Positions 20,633-32,054 of a DNA stretch of 64,000 nt are shown one piece after another. The notes under the pieces are model-generated. The model did not search any database, was not told where the DNA came from, and saw only the letters and a list, made by a program, of their open reading frames with translations. The translations under genes were made by a program, and so were the position numbers. This stretch comes from Mycolicibacterium phlei (GTDB taxonomy: Bacteria; Actinomycetota; Actinomycetes; Mycobacteriales; Mycobacteriaceae), in the NCBI RefSeq assembly GCF_001583415.1, contig NZ_CP014475.1:434001-498000 (forward strand), in the 5' to 3' direction. The first letter of the stretch is position 1, and each line of letters opens with the position of its first letter.

Positions 20633-21634
20633 ATGTCTCTGAAGACCGTATCGACGCTGGTCCTCGACGGGATGGCGGTGTTCGAGTTCGGCGTCGTCTG
20701 CGAGGTCTTCGGGATCGACCGCTCCGCCGACGGCGTGCCGAACTTCGACTTCAAGGTCTGCGGCCCGCGGCCCGGCGAACCGCTGCGCACCTCGGTCGGC
20801 GCCACGCTGACGCCCGACCACGGCCTCGACGACCTGGCCGGGGCGGATCTGGTGGCCATCCCCGCCAACGGCATGGGGCCCTACCCGCCGGAGGTGCTGG
20901 AGGCGGTGCGCGCCGCCGCCGACGCGGGCTCGATCATCCTGACCGTCTGCTCGGGTGCGTTCCTGGCCGGCGCGGCCGGCCTGCTCGACGGGCGGCCCTG
21001 CACCACGCACTGGATGCACGCCGACGAACTGCAGCGCCGCTTCCCGACCGCCAAGGTCGACCGCAACGTGCTCTACGTCGACGACGGCAACCTGGTCACC
21101 AGCGCGGGCACCGCGGCCGGTGTCGACGCGTGCCTACACCTGGTGCGCCGGGAGCTGGGCAGCGAGGTGACCAACAAGATCGCCCGCCGGATGGTGGTGC
21201 CGCCGCACCGCGACGGAGGTCAGCGCCAGTACATCGACCAACCTGTCCCGGTGCGTTGCTCGGATCGCTTTGCCCCGCACCTGGATTGGATCCTGGCCAA
21301 CCTGGACAAACCACACACCGTGGCGTCGCTGGCGGCGCGTGCGCACATGTCGGCGCGCACGTTCGCGCGCCGGTTCGTCGAGGAGACCGGACGCACCCCG
21401 ATGCAGTGGGTGACCGATCAGCGGGTGCTGTACGCGCGCACGCTGCTCGAGGAGACCGACCTCGACATCGACCGCATCGCCGAGCGCAGCGGGTTCGGCA
21501 CCGCGACCCTGCTGCGCCACCACTTCCGCCGCATCATCGGCGTCACCCCGTCCGACTACCGCCGCCGGTTCGCCTGCGGCGCACGACCCGGATTCGAGCA
21601 GTCCGGCGACGAGACGGAGATGGTCAGCGCCTAG
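20633..21634 (+). CDS. GATase1-like / AraC family transcriptional regulator
   Basis: A 333-residue regulator with an N-terminal DJ-1/PfpI-like ligand domain (residues about 1-190; cysteine in LTVCSGAFLAG) and a C-terminal AraC/XylS double helix-turn-helix (about 215-315; ASLAARAHMSARTFARRF and IDRIAERSGFGTATLLRHHF). This architecture is that of FtrA/GlxA-type regulators. Effector and targets are unknown. It is divergent from the small membrane protein and convergent with mutY. Confidence 0.9.
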   Translation: MSLKTVSTLVLDGMAVFEFGVVCEVFGIDRSADGVPNFDFKVCGPRPGEPLRTSVGATLTPDHGLDDLAGADLVAIPANGMGPYPPEVLEAVRAAADAGSIILTVCSGAFLAGAAGLLDGRPCTTHWMHADELQRRFPTAKVDRNVLYVDDGNLVTSAGTAAGVDACLHLVRRELGSEVTNKIARRMVVPPHRDGGQRQYIDQPVPVRCSDRFAPHLDWILANLDKPHTVASLAARAHMSARTFARRFVEETGRTPMQWVTDQRVLYARTLLEETDLDIDRIAERSGFGTATLLRHHFRRIIGVTPSDYRRRFACGARPGFEQSGDETEMVSA

Positions 21635-21640
21635 GCGCGG

Positions 21641-22513
21641 TCAGCCCTCGCCGGCGAGCGCGAACCGGCCGTCGTCGGTCTGCTCCACCAGCCCGTCGAC
21701 CAGCAGCGAGTCCAGCGCGCGGTCCCGCTGCGCGGTGTCGGTCAGCCACACCACGTCCAGTTCCGCCTTGGTGACCGGGGAATCGCTGGCGCGCAACACA
21801 TCCAGCAGCCGGCCGCGCACCTGGCGGTCGGTGCCCGCGTAGCGCTGCACCCGCTTGGCGGGCCCGGTGGACGCCGGGAACCCGAGTGAACGCCACGCGC
21901 AGGTGCTCAGCGGGCACAGCCCGCAGCGCGGTGAGCGTGCGGTGCACACGACGGCGCCGAGCTCCATGAGTGCGATGGAGAACTCCGGGGCGGTCTCGTC
22001 GTCGGGCAGCAGCGCCTCGACGTCGGCGAGGTCACGCGCGGAGGCCGAGGGGGCGGCGTCGGCGCGGCCGTGCACCACCCGCGCGACCACCCGGCGCACG
22101 TTGGTGTCGACGACGGGCACCCGCCTGCCGTAGGCGAAGCAGGCAACCGCGCGTGCGGTGTACTGGCCGACGCCGGGCAGGCTCAGCAGGGTGTCCACGT
22201 CGGACGGCACCACGTCGTCGTGTTCGGTGGCGATCACCGTCGCGCACTCGTGCAGCCGTTTCGCGCGGCGCGGGTAGCCCAGCTTGCCCCACGCCCTCAG
22301 CACGTCGGCCGGGCTGGCGGCCGCGGTCGCCGACGGGGTCGGCCAGCGCTCGACCCACGCCAGCCAGACCGGTTCGACGCGCGCCACCGGCGTCTGCTGC
22401 AGCATGAACTCGCTGACCAGGATCTGCCACGGCGTCACACCCGGGCGCCGCCACGGCAGATCTCGTTGTTCCCGGCGGTACCAGTCGACCAGCTGGGGCA
22501 CAATGTCGGTCAT
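21641..22513 (-). CDS. mutY: A/G-specific adenine glycosylase
   Basis: Removes adenine mispaired with 8-oxoguanine. The 290-residue protein has the helix-hairpin-helix LPGVGQYTARA, the catalytic Asp in VVDTNVRRVVAR, and a [4Fe-4S] loop of spacing C-x6-C-x2-C-x5-C. A short C-terminal winged-helix-like segment replaces the long NUDT1-like domain of E. coli MutY, as in other mycobacteria. The ATG at 22513 interlocks with the canB ATG on the other strand. Confidence 0.93.
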   Translation of the reverse strand: MTDIVPQLVDWYRREQRDLPWRRPGVTPWQILVSEFMLQQTPVARVEPVWLAWVERWPTPSATAAASPADVLRAWGKLGYPRRAKRLHECATVIATEHDDVVPSDVDTLLSLPGVGQYTARAVACFAYGRRVPVVDTNVRRVVARVVHGRADAAPSASARDLADVEALLPDDETAPEFSIALMELGAVVCTARSPRCGLCPLSTCAWRSLGFPASTGPAKRVQRYAGTDRQVRGRLLDVLRASDSPVTKAELDVVWLTDTAQRDRALDSLLVDGLVEQTDDGRFALAGEG

Positions 22514-23132
22514 GCCTAACACCAGCCCTGTGACCGCTTGGAAAGCACTCAAAGAGGGTAACGAGCGGTTCGTCGCTGGTAAGCCCGTGCATCCGAGCCA
22601 GGGAATCGAGCACCGCGCCACCCTGACCGCCGCACAGCGACCCACCGCGGTGGTGTTCGGCTGCGGTGACAGCCGGGTGGCCGCCGAGCTCATCTTCGAC
22701 CAGGGGCTCGGCGACATGTTCGTCGTCCGCACCGCCGGCCACGTCATCGACTCGGCCGTGCTCGGCTCGATCGAGTACGCGGTCACCGTGCTCAACGTGC
22801 CGCTGATCGTGGTGCTCGGCCACGACAGCTGCGGCGCGGTCAAGGCCACGCTGTCGGCGCTGGACGACGGGGTGGTGCCCAACGGCTACGTGCGCGACAT
22901 CGTCGAGCGTGTGATGCCGTCGATCCTGCTGGGCCGCCGCGACGGGATGACCCGCGTCGACGAGTTCGAGGCCCGCCACGTCATCGAGACCGGCGCGCAG
23001 CTGCTGTCGCGGTCGACGGCGGTCGCCGAGAAGGTCGCCGCGGGCGGGCTGGCGATCGTCGGGGTGACCTATCACCTCAGCGACGGGCGGGTGGTTTTGC
23101 GCGATCACCTGGGTGATATCGGCGAAGGCTGA
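22512..23132 (+). CDS. canB: Beta-carbonic anhydrase
   Basis: Hydrates CO2 to bicarbonate. The 206-residue protein matches Rv3588c: zinc ligands Cys51 (in FGCGDSR), His104 and Cys107 (in GHDSCGA), with Asp53-Arg55 as the catalytic dyad. It begins MPNTSPVTAWKALKEGNERF, as in M. tuberculosis. Start ATG 22512 overlaps the divergent mutY start by two bases. A CACAAT hexamer 7 nt upstream may be its -10. Confidence 0.94.
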   Translation: MPNTSPVTAWKALKEGNERFVAGKPVHPSQGIEHRATLTAAQRPTAVVFGCGDSRVAAELIFDQGLGDMFVVRTAGHVIDSAVLGSIEYAVTVLNVPLIVVLGHDSCGAVKATLSALDDGVVPNGYVRDIVERVMPSILLGRRDGMTRVDEFEARHVIETGAQLLSRSTAVAEKVAAGGLAIVGVTYHLSDGRVVLRDHLGDIGEG

Positions 23133-23177
23133 CGCGACACGCCGGGCCACCTCGCCCGATTGCGCGTGACCTGGGAT

Positions 23178-23183
23178 TACCGT
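23178..23183 (+). promoter_or_regulatory. -10 element TACCGT deciding the start of the Rv3587c-like gene
   Basis: TACCGT ends 6 nt before GTG 23190, supporting that codon over TTG 23160 or GTG 23166, which lie upstream of the promoter. Confidence 0.45.
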
Positions 23184-23189
23184 GGCGGT

Positions 23190-23954
23190 GTGCTCGATCT
23201 GGAACCGCGTGGCCCGCTCCCGACGCAGATTTACTGGCGTCGTCGGGCGTTAGCGCTGGGCATCGCGGTCCTGGTGGTCGGCCTGATCGCGACCATCGTG
23301 CTGGTCGTGGTGAAGAACACCGGCGGTTCCGATGAGGCCGCCAACACCGCCGCGGAGGCGCCGTCCTCGGCCGCCGAGGCGCCCCCGGCCCAGCAGGCCG
23401 GCGAGGACCCCGCCGCCAAGACGCCGGTGCAGGTGCCGTCGCAGGACGCTCCGCCCCCGACTCCGACCCCGACCGCCGCCGTCGTGCCGCCGCCGATCCT
23501 GCAGGAGGGCGACGACTGCCCCGACTCGACGCTGGCGGTCAAGGGCATCACCAACCAGCCCCAGTACGTCGTCGGTGACCAGCCGAAGTTCACCATGGTC
23601 GTCACCAACATCGGCCTGGTCGCGTGCAAGCGCGACGTGGGCGCCGCCGTGCTGGCCGCCTACGTGTACTCGCTGGACAACCAGCGGCTGTGGTCCAACC
23701 TGGACTGCGCGCCCTCGAACGAGACCCTGGTCAAGACCTTCCAGCCCGGCGAGCAGGTGACTACCGAGGTCACCTGGACCGGTATGGGTTCGGCACCCGG
23801 TTGCCCCTTGCCGCGCCAACCCATCGGGCCGGGCACCTACAACCTCGTCGTGCAGCTGGGCAATCTGAGATCGGCGGCGGTGCCGTTCATCCTCGCCGCA
23901 CCCGATCAGGCCCCGCCGCCCGTCGAGGGCGCACCCCCGCCGCCGGCGGGATAA
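23190..23954 (+). CDS. Membrane-anchored extracellular protein (Rv3587c-like)
   Basis: A 254-residue protein: short cytosolic part, one TM helix (about residues 21-44), an Ala/Pro-rich linker to about residue 110, and an extracellular beta-type domain with four cysteines likely to form disulfides. The tail is Pro-rich. It matches the position and design of Rv3587c, whose function is not known to me. The GTG 23190 start is chosen because a -10 sits right before it. It converges with disA, ending 1 bp short of the disA stop. Confidence 0.82.
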   Translation: MLDLEPRGPLPTQIYWRRRALALGIAVLVVGLIATIVLVVVKNTGGSDEAANTAAEAPSSAAEAPPAQQAGEDPAAKTPVQVPSQDAPPPTPTPTAAVVPPPILQEGDDCPDSTLAVKGITNQPQYVVGDQPKFTMVVTNIGLVACKRDVGAAVLAAYVYSLDNQRLWSNLDCAPSNETLVKTFQPGEQVTTEVTWTGMGSAPGCPLPRQPIGPGTYNLVVQLGNLRSAAVPFILAAPDQAPPPVEGAPPPPAG

Positions 23955-23955
23955 C

Positions 23956-25071
23956 TCAGGCGAGACGATCGGCGATCGTCGACTCGGCCAGCTGCGACAG
24001 CCCCTCTCGGATGTGCCGGGCCCACATCGAGCCGATGCCCTCCACCGACTGCAGATCGCCTGCGCTGGCGGCCAGGATGTCCTGCAGTGAGCCGAAGTTG
24101 CGCACCAGCAGGTCGACGTGGGCGAACTGCAGCCGCGGGATGCCTGCCATCGCGCGGTAGCCGCGCGAGCTGAGCGCCGAGTCCTGCGCCTCGATGGTCG
24201 ACGGGTAGCCGAAGACCCGTGCCAGCGTGGTGAAGTCGAGCAGCTCGTTGTCCGACAGCGAGTCCAGCTCCTCCAGCGTCGCCGTCACCTGCTCGGTTGT
24301 CGGCGGGTCGGGGTTGGCGTGGTAGTCGCGCACGATCAGCTCGCGGGCGGTGTCGTTGTCGCCGACCAGCTCCTCGAGCTGCAGCTTGAGCTGGCGGCCG
24401 TCGGTGCCGAGCTCGACGACGTCGGACTCGATCTCCAGGCTGATGCGGCGCACCATCTCCAGCCGCTGCACGACGGTCATCACGTCGCGCAGCGTCACGA
24501 AGTCCTCGATCTCGGCCGTCGACAGCTGCCTGCTGACCTCGTCGAGGCGGGACTTGTACCGCTCCAGGGTGTCGATGGTCTGGTTGGCGCGCGACAGGAT
24601 CGTCGCCGAATCCGGGATGACGTGCCGCTCCCCGGCCACGTACACCGTCACGATGCTCATCGAGTGGCTCACCGAGATCACCGGGTAGCCGGTCTGGATG
24701 GCGGCGCGTTCGGCGGAGCGGTGCCGGGTCCCGGACTCCTCGGTGGGGATCGACGGGTCGGGCACCAGCTGGACGTTGGCGCGCAGGATCCGGCTGCCGT
24801 CGGTGGACAGCACCACCGCGCCGTCCATCTTGGACAGCTCACGCAGCCGGGTGGGGGCGTAGCGGACGTCGAGCTCGAAGCCGCCGTCGCAGATGGCCTC
24901 GACGCTCTCGTCGTAGCCGATGACGATCAGCGCGCCGGTACGGCCGCGCAGGATGCGTTCCAGGCCGTCCCGCAGCGGGGTGCCCGGGGCCAGCCGCGCG
25001 ATGGTCTCGCGCATGGTCGGCCGGGCCAGCGGCACGACGGTGCGGCCGGCTCTGGCGCCCTTGACGGCCAT
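23956..25071 (-). CDS. disA: Diadenylate cyclase DisA (c-di-AMP synthase, DNA integrity scanner)
   Basis: Makes c-di-AMP from two ATP. The 371-residue protein has the DAC domain motifs DGA (KMDGAVV) and RHR ([11 protein letters not shown]), a central helical spine and C-terminal tandem helix-hairpin-helix DNA-binding motifs ([16 protein letters not shown]). ATG 25071 follows an AGGAGG ribosome site. It lies 33 bp downstream of radA on the same strand; RadA is known to interact with and inhibit DisA in M. smegmatis. Confidence 0.96.
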   Translation of the reverse strand: MAVKGARAGRTVVPLARPTMRETIARLAPGTPLRDGLERILRGRTGALIVIGYDESVEAICDGGFELDVRYAPTRLRELSKMDGAVVLSTDGSRILRANVQLVPDPSIPTEESGTRHRSAERAAIQTGYPVISVSHSMSIVTVYVAGERHVIPDSATILSRANQTIDTLERYKSRLDEVSRQLSTAEIEDFVTLRDVMTVVQRLEMVRRISLEIESDVVELGTDGRQLKLQLEELVGDNDTARELIVRDYHANPDPPTTEQVTATLEELDSLSDNELLDFTTLARVFGYPSTIEAQDSALSSRGYRAMAGIPRLQFAHVDLLVRNFGSLQDILAASAGDLQSVEGIGSMWARHIREGLSQLAESTIADRLA

Positions 25072-25104
25072 CGCGTCCTCCTGGGGATCGCCGGAAAACC
25101 AGAA

Positions 25105-26505
25105 TTATCGCTGCTGATCTTTGCCGATGTCGCGCAGCAGCCGCAATGCCGACCGGATGTTGTCGACGGTGAACGCCCGCAGTCCCGAGGGCACCGACGT
25201 CACGCCCGGCGGCACCACCGCGACGGTGAAACCGAGCCGCGCCGCCTCTGCGAGCCGGCGGTCCATTCCGGTGACCCGGCGCAGGTCGCCGGCCAGCCCG
25301 ACCTCGCCGATCGCGACGATGCCCGCAGGCACCGGCAGGTTCATCTGCGAGGACGCGATCGCGAACGCGACCGCCAGGTCGGCCGACGGGTCGGTCATCC
25401 GCATCCCGCCGACGGTGGACAGGTAGATGTCGTGTGAGGACACCGTCAGCCCGGCGTGCCGGTCGAGCACCGCGGTGATCATCGCCGCGCGCGAGGAGTC
25501 GATACCGCTGACCGCGCGCCGCGGGGTGCCGTTGGCCGGTGCCCCGATCAGCGCCTGCACCTCGCCGATCAGCGGGCGCTTCCCGTCGAGCGTGACGGTG
25601 ATCGCGGTGCCCGGAACCGGCACCGGACGCTCGTCGCGGAACAGCCCCGATGGATCGGCGACCCCCTCGATTCCGTTGTCGTGCAACAGGAAACAGCCGA
25701 CCTCGTCGGCGGCTCCGAAGCGGTTCTTGACGCCGCGGACCATCCGCAGCGACGACGTGCGGTCGCCCTCGAAGTGCAGCACGACGTCGACGAGGTGCTC
25801 CAGTGAGCGGGGCCCGGCGATCGCGCCGTCCTTGGTGACGTGGCCGACGAGGATCATCGCGACACCCGGTGCCGGGCTGGACTTCGCGTACGACGTCAGC
25901 GCGGTGGTGACGGCGCGCACCTGGGTGACGCCGCCGGTGACCCCGTCGGCGTCGGCGCACGACATGGTCTGCACCGAGTCGACGACCACCAGGCTGGGTT
26001 TGACGGCGTCGATGTGGCCGATCGCGGTGGCGAGGTCGGATTCGGCGGCCAGATACATCTCGTCGTGGGTGCAGCCGGTGCGCACGGCGCGCATCCTGAT
26101 CTGGCCCGCGGATTCCTCACCGGACAGGTACAGCGCGCGCTTGCCCGCCAGCGCCCAGCGGTGCGCGACCTCCAGCAGCAGGGTTGACTTGCCGACGCCG
26201 GGATCGCCGGCCAGCAGCGTCACCGAGCCGGGCACCACGCCGCCGCCGAGCACCCGGTCCAGTTCGGTCAGGCCGGTCTGGAAGTGCCGGGTGAAACCGG
26301 GCTTGATCGAGGTGATCGGTACCGCGGGCGACGTCGGGACGACCCTGCGGCGCGCGGCCGCGCCACCGGCCGTGCCGACCACCGCGACCTCGTCGACGGT
26401 GCCCCAGGTGCCGCACTCGGGGCAGCGGCCCACCCATTTGAGCAGGACGTGCTGGCATTCCGAGCAGCGGTACTGCGTGCGGGTTCTGGTGCCGGCTTTA
26501 GCCAC
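25105..26505 (-). CDS. radA: DNA repair protein RadA
   Basis: A RecA-like helicase acting in branch migration during recombination. The 466-residue protein has an N-terminal zinc finger ([19 protein letters not shown]), Walker [10 protein letters not shown], the RadA-specific KNRFG motif and a C-terminal Lon-type P domain. GTG 26505 is the start, behind a leaderless -10. It heads the radA-disA unit. Confidence 0.95.
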   Translation of the reverse strand: MAKAGTRTRTQYRCSECQHVLLKWVGRCPECGTWGTVDEVAVVGTAGGAAARRRVVPTSPAVPITSIKPGFTRHFQTGLTELDRVLGGGVVPGSVTLLAGDPGVGKSTLLLEVAHRWALAGKRALYLSGEESAGQIRMRAVRTGCTHDEMYLAAESDLATAIGHIDAVKPSLVVVDSVQTMSCADADGVTGGVTQVRAVTTALTSYAKSSPAPGVAMILVGHVTKDGAIAGPRSLEHLVDVVLHFEGDRTSSLRMVRGVKNRFGAADEVGCFLLHDNGIEGVADPSGLFRDERPVPVPGTAITVTLDGKRPLIGEVQALIGAPANGTPRRAVSGIDSSRAAMITAVLDRHAGLTVSSHDIYLSTVGGMRMTDPSADLAVAFAIASSQMNLPVPAGIVAIGEVGLAGDLRRVTGMDRRLAEAARLGFTVAVVPPGVTSVPSGLRAFTVDNIRSALRLLRDIGKDQQR

Positions 26506-26511
26506 GAGGTG

Positions 26512-26517
26512 ACGGTA
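26512..26517 (-). promoter_or_regulatory. -10 element TACCGT of radA-disA
   Basis: On the minus strand TACCGT is followed by 6 nt and GTG 26505, consistent with a leaderless message. Confidence 0.45.
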
Positions 26518-26574
26518 GCCGCCGGTACCGACAGAGACGGCCCGGAAGGCGGCTCAGTGCAGGCCGTGTCGCGC

Positions 26575-27123
26575 TCAGTGACCGCCGCCGTGGCCGACCA
26601 CGTCGGGCTCGCGGCGCGGCAGCTCGCCGGCGGAGATCGGCACCGCGACGGTGGCCTCGCCGGCCTGCTCGAACGTGAACGTGAAGTTGTAGGTCAGACC
26701 GTTGGTGATCGGCTTGGTCAGCTCGACGGTCGCCTCGGCGGCCTCGGCCGTCTCAACGCTCTCCAGCGGGGTGATCTGGCCGTCCGGCGCACCGACGGTC
26801 AGCACGCCGCCGGCGGGCAGCTCGGTGTCCCCGGTGAGGGTCACGGTGCCGACGTCGGAGGTGATGGCCAGCAGCTTGTCGTTGACGTCGGGCGAGTCGT
26901 TGGAGGCCTGGAACAGCAGTTCCACCTCGGTGCCCGGCTGGACGTAGTCGCTGACCTGGGTGGCCCGCAGGTGCACATTGCGCAGCGCAACGGTGCCGAT
27001 GTTGGCGGATGTGCCGTTGACCGCGGGCTCCTGGGTTGCCGTCTGGGACACCTGCCCGGCGCCGCAGCCAACCAGCGCGAGCGCGGCGGCCAGCCCACAG
27101 GCGGCCAGTTTGAAGCGAACCAC
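26575..27123 (-). CDS. lpqE: Lipoprotein LpqE
   Basis: A 182-residue exported lipoprotein. Signal peptide with lipobox LVGC at about residues 17-20, then an immunoglobulin-like beta domain resembling the PCuAC copper-chaperone fold, and a C-terminal GHGGGH tail that might bind metal. Function is unproven. GTG 27123 is preceded by AGGAGG. Homologue of Rv3584, next to radA and divergent from carD, as here. Confidence 0.87.
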   Translation of the reverse strand: MVRFKLAACGLAAALALVGCGAGQVSQTATQEPAVNGTSANIGTVALRNVHLRATQVSDYVQPGTEVELLFQASNDSPDVNDKLLAITSDVGTVTLTGDTELPAGGVLTVGAPDGQITPLESVETAEAAEATVELTKPITNGLTYNFTFTFEQAGEATVAVPISAGELPRREPDVVGHGGGH

Positions 27124-27951
<828 letters not shown>

Positions 27952-27954
27952 CGC

Positions 27955-28434
27955 GTGACGAGCCTGCCCAGGGTCGGGCTCGGCACCGACGTACACCCCA
28001 TTGAGGCCGGTCGGCCGTGCTGGCTGCTGTGCCTGTTGTTCGAAGACGCCGACGGCTGCGCCGGCCACTCCGACGGTGATGTGGCCGCGCACGCCCTCTG
28101 CGACGCCCTGCTGTCCGCGGCCGGTCTCGGCGACCTCGGTGAGGTCTTCGGGACCGACCGCGACGAGTGGCGCGACGCCAGGGGCGCCGACATGCTGCGT
28201 CACGTCCGCGGTCTGCTCGCCGAGCATGGCCTGCGCGTCGCCAACGCGGCCGTGCAGGTGATCGGCAACCGGCCCAAGATCGGACCCCGGCGGGCCGAGG
28301 CCCAGCAGCTGCTGTCCGGGCTGCTGGACGCTCCGGTGTCGGTGTCGGCGACCACCACCGACGGGCTCGGGCTCACCGGGCGCGGCGAAGGTCTGGCCGC
28401 CATAGCGACCGCGCTGGTGGTCGCCGTCGAATAG
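27955..28434 (+). CDS. ispF: 2-C-methyl-D-erythritol 2,4-cyclodiphosphate synthase
   Basis: MEP-pathway enzyme that cyclises CDP-methylerythritol 2-phosphate. The 159-residue trimeric protein keeps the zinc ligands in GTDVHP (Asp-x-His) and GHSDGDV, and the family end [17 protein letters not shown]. Start is GTG 27955 with no clear ribosome site; it lies 3 nt after the carD stop and is probably translated by coupling. The upstream partner gene ispD is missing from this position. Confidence 0.95.
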   Translation: MTSLPRVGLGTDVHPIEAGRPCWLLCLLFEDADGCAGHSDGDVAAHALCDALLSAAGLGDLGEVFGTDRDEWRDARGADMLRHVRGLLAEHGLRVANAAVQVIGNRPKIGPRRAEAQQLLSGLLDAPVSVSATTTDGLGLTGRGEGLAAIATALVVAVE

Positions 28435-28470
28435 GCCGGTAAGCTGGCCCGTCGTGGATGGATGGCCCAC

Positions 28471-29871
28471 ATGACCGATCTGCGGCTCTACGACACCATG
28501 ACCGGTGCCGTACGTGACTTCGTTCCCGTACGCCCCGGCCACGTGTCGATCTACCTGTGCGGGGCCACCGTGCAAGGTCTGCCCCACATCGGACACGTAC
28601 GCAGCGGCGTCGCCTTCGACGTGCTGCGGCGGTGGCTGCTGGCCAAGGGATACGACGTCGCGTTCATCCGCAACGTCACCGACATCGACGACAAGATCCT
28701 CAACAAGGCCGCCGACGCCGGCCGGCCGTGGTGGGAGTGGGCCGCCACCTACGAGCGCGCCTTCACCGCCGCCTACGACGCGCTGGGCGTGCTGCCGCCG
28801 TCGGCGGAGCCCCGCGCCACCGGCCACATCACCCAGATGGTCGAACTCATCGAGTGCCTGATCGAGCGCGGCCACGCCTACACCGGCGACGGCGACGTCT
28901 ACTTCGACGTGCAGAGCATGCTGCCCGAGCCCGGCTACGGGAAGCTGTCCGGCCACAAGATCGACGACGTGCACCAGGGTGAGGGCGTCGCGACCGGCAA
29001 GCGCGACCAGCGCGACTTCACGCTGTGGAAGGGCGCCAAGCCCGGTGAGCCGTCGTGGCCGACGCCGTGGGGCCGCGGCAGGCCGGGCTGGCACACCGAG
29101 TGCGTCGCGATGTGCCAGACCTACCTGGGCACCGAGTTCGACATCCACGCCGGCGGCATGGATCTGATCTTCCCGCACCACGAGAACGAGATCGCCCAGG
29201 CCGAGGCGGCGGGCAACAAGTTCGCCCGGTACTGGCTGCACAACGGCTGGGTGACCATGGGCGGCGAGAAGATGAGCAAGTCGCTGGGCAACGTGCTCGC
29301 GATTCCCGCTGTGCTGGAACGGGTTCGGGCTCCCGAACTGCGCTACTACCTGGGCAGCGCGCACTACCGGTCGATGCTGGAGTTCACCGAGACCGCGCTG
29401 CAGGACGCGGCCAAGGCCTACACCGGCATCGAGGAGTTCCTGCACCGGGTGCGCAACCGGGTCGGCGCGGTGACGGTCGGCGAGTGGACGCCGAAGTTCG
29501 CCGCCGCCCTCGACGACGACCTGTCGGTGCCGATGGCGCTGGCCGAGGTGCACGCCACCCGCGCCGAGGGCAACCGCGCGCTGGACTCCGGCGACCACGA
29601 GACCGCGCTGGAGAAGGCGCGCTCGATCCGCGCGATGATGGGCATCCTGGGCGCCGATCCGCTCGACGAGCGCTGGGAGTCCAAGGATGAGACGTCGGCG
29701 GCGCTGCACGCGGTCGACGTGCTGGTCCGCGCCGAGATCCAGCGGCGCGAGGAGGCCAGGGCCCGGCGGGACTGGGCGGAGGCCGACGCGATCCGCGACC
29801 GGCTCAAGGCGGCGGGTATCGAGGTGACCGACACCGCCGACGGGCCGCAGTGGTCGCTGATCGGAGACTGA
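28471..29871 (+). CDS. cysS: Cysteinyl-tRNA synthetase
   Basis: Charges tRNA-Cys. The 466-residue class I enzyme has the HIGH motif (PHIGHVRSG), the zinc ligands starting with Cys in [16 protein letters not shown] and the KMSKS loop. I chose ATG 28471 (MTDLRLYDT); ATG 28462 three codons earlier is possible. A TAAGCT hexamer at 28440-28445 may be a promoter inside the ispF-cysS gap. Confidence 0.95.
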   Translation: MTDLRLYDTMTGAVRDFVPVRPGHVSIYLCGATVQGLPHIGHVRSGVAFDVLRRWLLAKGYDVAFIRNVTDIDDKILNKAADAGRPWWEWAATYERAFTAAYDALGVLPPSAEPRATGHITQMVELIECLIERGHAYTGDGDVYFDVQSMLPEPGYGKLSGHKIDDVHQGEGVATGKRDQRDFTLWKGAKPGEPSWPTPWGRGRPGWHTECVAMCQTYLGTEFDIHAGGMDLIFPHHENEIAQAEAAGNKFARYWLHNGWVTMGGEKMSKSLGNVLAIPAVLERVRAPELRYYLGSAHYRSMLEFTETALQDAAKAYTGIEEFLHRVRNRVGAVTVGEWTPKFAAALDDDLSVPMALAEVHATRAEGNRALDSGDHETALEKARSIRAMMGILGADPLDERWESKDETSAALHAVDVLVRAEIQRREEARARRDWAEADAIRDRLKAAGIEVTDTADGPQWSLIGD

Positions 29872-29873
29872 CG

Positions 29874-30815
29874 ATGGCGGGTAACAGCAAGCGTCGCGGC
29901 GCGGTCCGCAAGCCCGGCACCAAGAAGGGACCGGTGGTCGGTTCCGGCGGCCAGCGCAGGCGCGGCCTGGAGGGCCGCGGGGCGACGCCGCCCGCGCACA
30001 TGCGGCCGGGTCATCCGGCGGCCAGGCGCGCCGCCAAGGCGCAGGCCCGCAAGCAGGGCCAGAAGAAGACCGACGACACCGAGATGGTGCTCGGCCGCAA
30101 CCCGGTGGTGGAGTGCCTGCGCGCCGGGGTGCCCGCGACGGCGCTGTACGTGGCGCTGGGGGCCGAGGCCGACGAGCGGTTGACCGAGTCGGTGCAGCTG
30201 GCCGCCGATGCGGGCATCTCGATCCTGGAGGTGCAGCGACACGAGCTGGACCGGCTGTCGGCCAACGGGCTTCATCAGGGCGTGGCGCTTCAAGTGCCGC
30301 CGTACGACTACGCGCATCCCGACGACCTGCTGTCGGCGGCGACGGCCGACGGCTCGCCGCCGCTGCTGGTCGCGCTGGACAACATCTCCGACCCGCGCAA
30401 CCTGGGCGCCATCGTGCGGTCGGTGGCCGCGTTCGGCGGTCACGGGGTGCTGATCCCGCAGCGCCGTTCGGCGTCGGTGACCGCGGTCGCGTGGCGCACC
30501 AGCGCCGGCGCCGCGGCCCGGCTTCCGGTCGCGCGTGCGACGAATCTGACTCGGGCACTGAAGAGTTGGGCCGATGCCGGTCTGCAGATCGTCGGCCTGG
30601 ACGCGGGCGGAGACACCACCGTCGACGAGCTCGACGGCACCGGACCGATCGTCGTGGTGGTCGGCTCGGAGGGTAAGGGCCTGTCGCGGCTGGTCCGCGA
30701 GACCTGCGACGCGGTGGTGTCGATCCCGATGGCCGGACCGACGGAGTCGCTCAACGCATCGGTGGCCGCGGGTGTGGTGCTCGCCGAGATCGCCCGCCAG
30801 CGCCGCAGCCGGTAG
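29874..30815 (+). CDS. rlmB: 23S rRNA/tRNA 2'-O-ribose methyltransferase, TrmH/RlmB family
   Basis: A 313-residue SPOUT methyltransferase. The first 65 residues are a highly basic Lys/Arg/Gly tail typical of mycobacterial members (Rv3579c). The substrate-binding domain follows ([16 protein letters not shown]), then the knot domain with motif 1 [15 protein letters not shown], motif 2 [12 protein letters not shown] and motif 3 [18 protein letters not shown]. It probably methylates 23S rRNA G2251 by analogy with RlmB. It starts 2 nt after cysS. Confidence 0.92.
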   Translation: MAGNSKRRGAVRKPGTKKGPVVGSGGQRRRGLEGRGATPPAHMRPGHPAARRAAKAQARKQGQKKTDDTEMVLGRNPVVECLRAGVPATALYVALGAEADERLTESVQLAADAGISILEVQRHELDRLSANGLHQGVALQVPPYDYAHPDDLLSAATADGSPPLLVALDNISDPRNLGAIVRSVAAFGGHGVLIPQRRSASVTAVAWRTSAGAAARLPVARATNLTRALKSWADAGLQIVGLDAGGDTTVDELDGTGPIVVVVGSEGKGLSRLVRETCDAVVSIPMAGPTESLNASVAAGVVLAEIARQRRSR

Positions 30816-32054
30816 TCACGCCCCGAACAGCCGCACGGTCACCCACAACCCGAGCACCGACAGCACCAGCGTCGCGGGCACCGTGCACAGCCCGATCCGG
30901 CTGAACTCCAGCGGACGTGCGGTCAGATCCGCGCGAACCACGCTGCGCCACAACAGGTTCGCCAGCGAGCCGACGTAGGTGAGGTTGGGCCCGATGTTCA
31001 CCCCGATCAGCACGGCCAGCACCGCGGCCGGTCCGGACGCGGCGACCAGCGGCAGCAGCACGAGCACCGCGGGCAGGTTGTTCACCAGGTTCGACAGCAC
31101 CGCCGCCACCGCCGCGATCCCCAGCAGCGCGGGCAGGCCGTCGCCGGCGGGCAGCACGTTGCGCATGATCCCGTCGAATCCGTTGACCATCACCGCGTTC
31201 ACCACCACGCCCAGGCACAGCACGAACACCAGGAACGGGACGTCCACCGCCTGCACGAGATGGCGCACACTGGTTCGCCGGTCCACGAAAGCCTTGGCGC
31301 CGAGCACGATCACTCCGCCGAGCGCGGCCCAGGCCGGAGACAGCCCGAGCGCCGAGGTGACCACGAACCCGACCAGCGTCACGGCCAGCACCACGAGCGC
31401 GAACACCGGCACGTCGACCTTCGCGTGCGACTCGGTGGTCGGCGCCACGGCGAGTTCGGCGCGGAAAACCCAGCGCAGCACCACGAACTCGACCGCGATG
31501 GCCACCAGCCACGGCACCGACATCAGCGCGGTGAAGTGCAGGAACGAGATCCCCGCGGTGGTGAACGCCAGCAGGTTGGTCAGGTTCGACACCGGAAGCA
31601 GCAGCGAGGCGCTGTTGGCCAGATGCGCGGTCGCGTACGCGTGCGGGGCGGCGGGCACGCGCAGCAGCCGGGCCATCGCCACCACCACCGGGGTCAGCAG
31701 CACCACGGTCGCGTCCAGGCTCAGGATCGCGGTGGTCAGCGCGGCGATCGCGAAAACCGCTGTCAGCAGCCGACTCTGGCTGCCCCGGGCGCGGCGGGCC
31801 ATCACCGCCCCCGCGGCGCGGAACACGCCCTCGTCGGCGTACAGCCGCGCCAGCACCAGCACCGCGGCCAGAAAGCCGAGCACCGGTGCCAGCCGCAGCA
31901 TCTCGTCGGCGGCCTCACGCACCGAGATCACGTCGAGCCCGATCAGCAGCGCGGCGGCGGGCACCGCGACCACGGCCTCCGGCCAGCGGTGCGGCCGCAC
32001 GACCGCGAACACCAGGATGACCGCCAGCGCGGCCAGCGCCAGCGTCAGCGCCAC
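30816..32054 (-). CDS. ArsB/SLC13-type membrane permease (Rv3578 ArsB2-like)
   Basis: A 412-residue protein with about ten to eleven TM segments and the ArsB/NhaD-type pattern including a repeated substrate region (SLDATVVLLTPVVV and NLVNNLPAVLVLLPLVAASG). It matches ArsB2 of M. tuberculosis in position. No arsR or arsC is adjacent, so arsenite as the substrate is unproven. GTG 32054 is the start; it overlaps the 3' end of the MBL-fold gene by 10 bp, so the two are probably co-translated. Its stop abuts the convergent rlmB stop. Confidence 0.85.
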   Translation of the reverse strand: MALTLALAALAVILVFAVVRPHRWPEAVVAVPAAALLIGLDVISVREAADEMLRLAPVLGFLAAVLVLARLYADEGVFRAAGAVMARRARGSQSRLLTAVFAIAALTTAILSLDATVVLLTPVVVAMARLLRVPAAPHAYATAHLANSASLLLPVSNLTNLLAFTTAGISFLHFTALMSVPWLVAIAVEFVVLRWVFRAELAVAPTTESHAKVDVPVFALVVLAVTLVGFVVTSALGLSPAWAALGGVIVLGAKAFVDRRTSVRHLVQAVDVPFLVFVLCLGVVVNAVMVNGFDGIMRNVLPAGDGLPALLGIAAVAAVLSNLVNNLPAVLVLLPLVAASGPAAVLAVLIGVNIGPNLTYVGSLANLLWRSVVRADLTARPLEFSRIGLCTVPATLVLSVLGLWVTVRLFGA

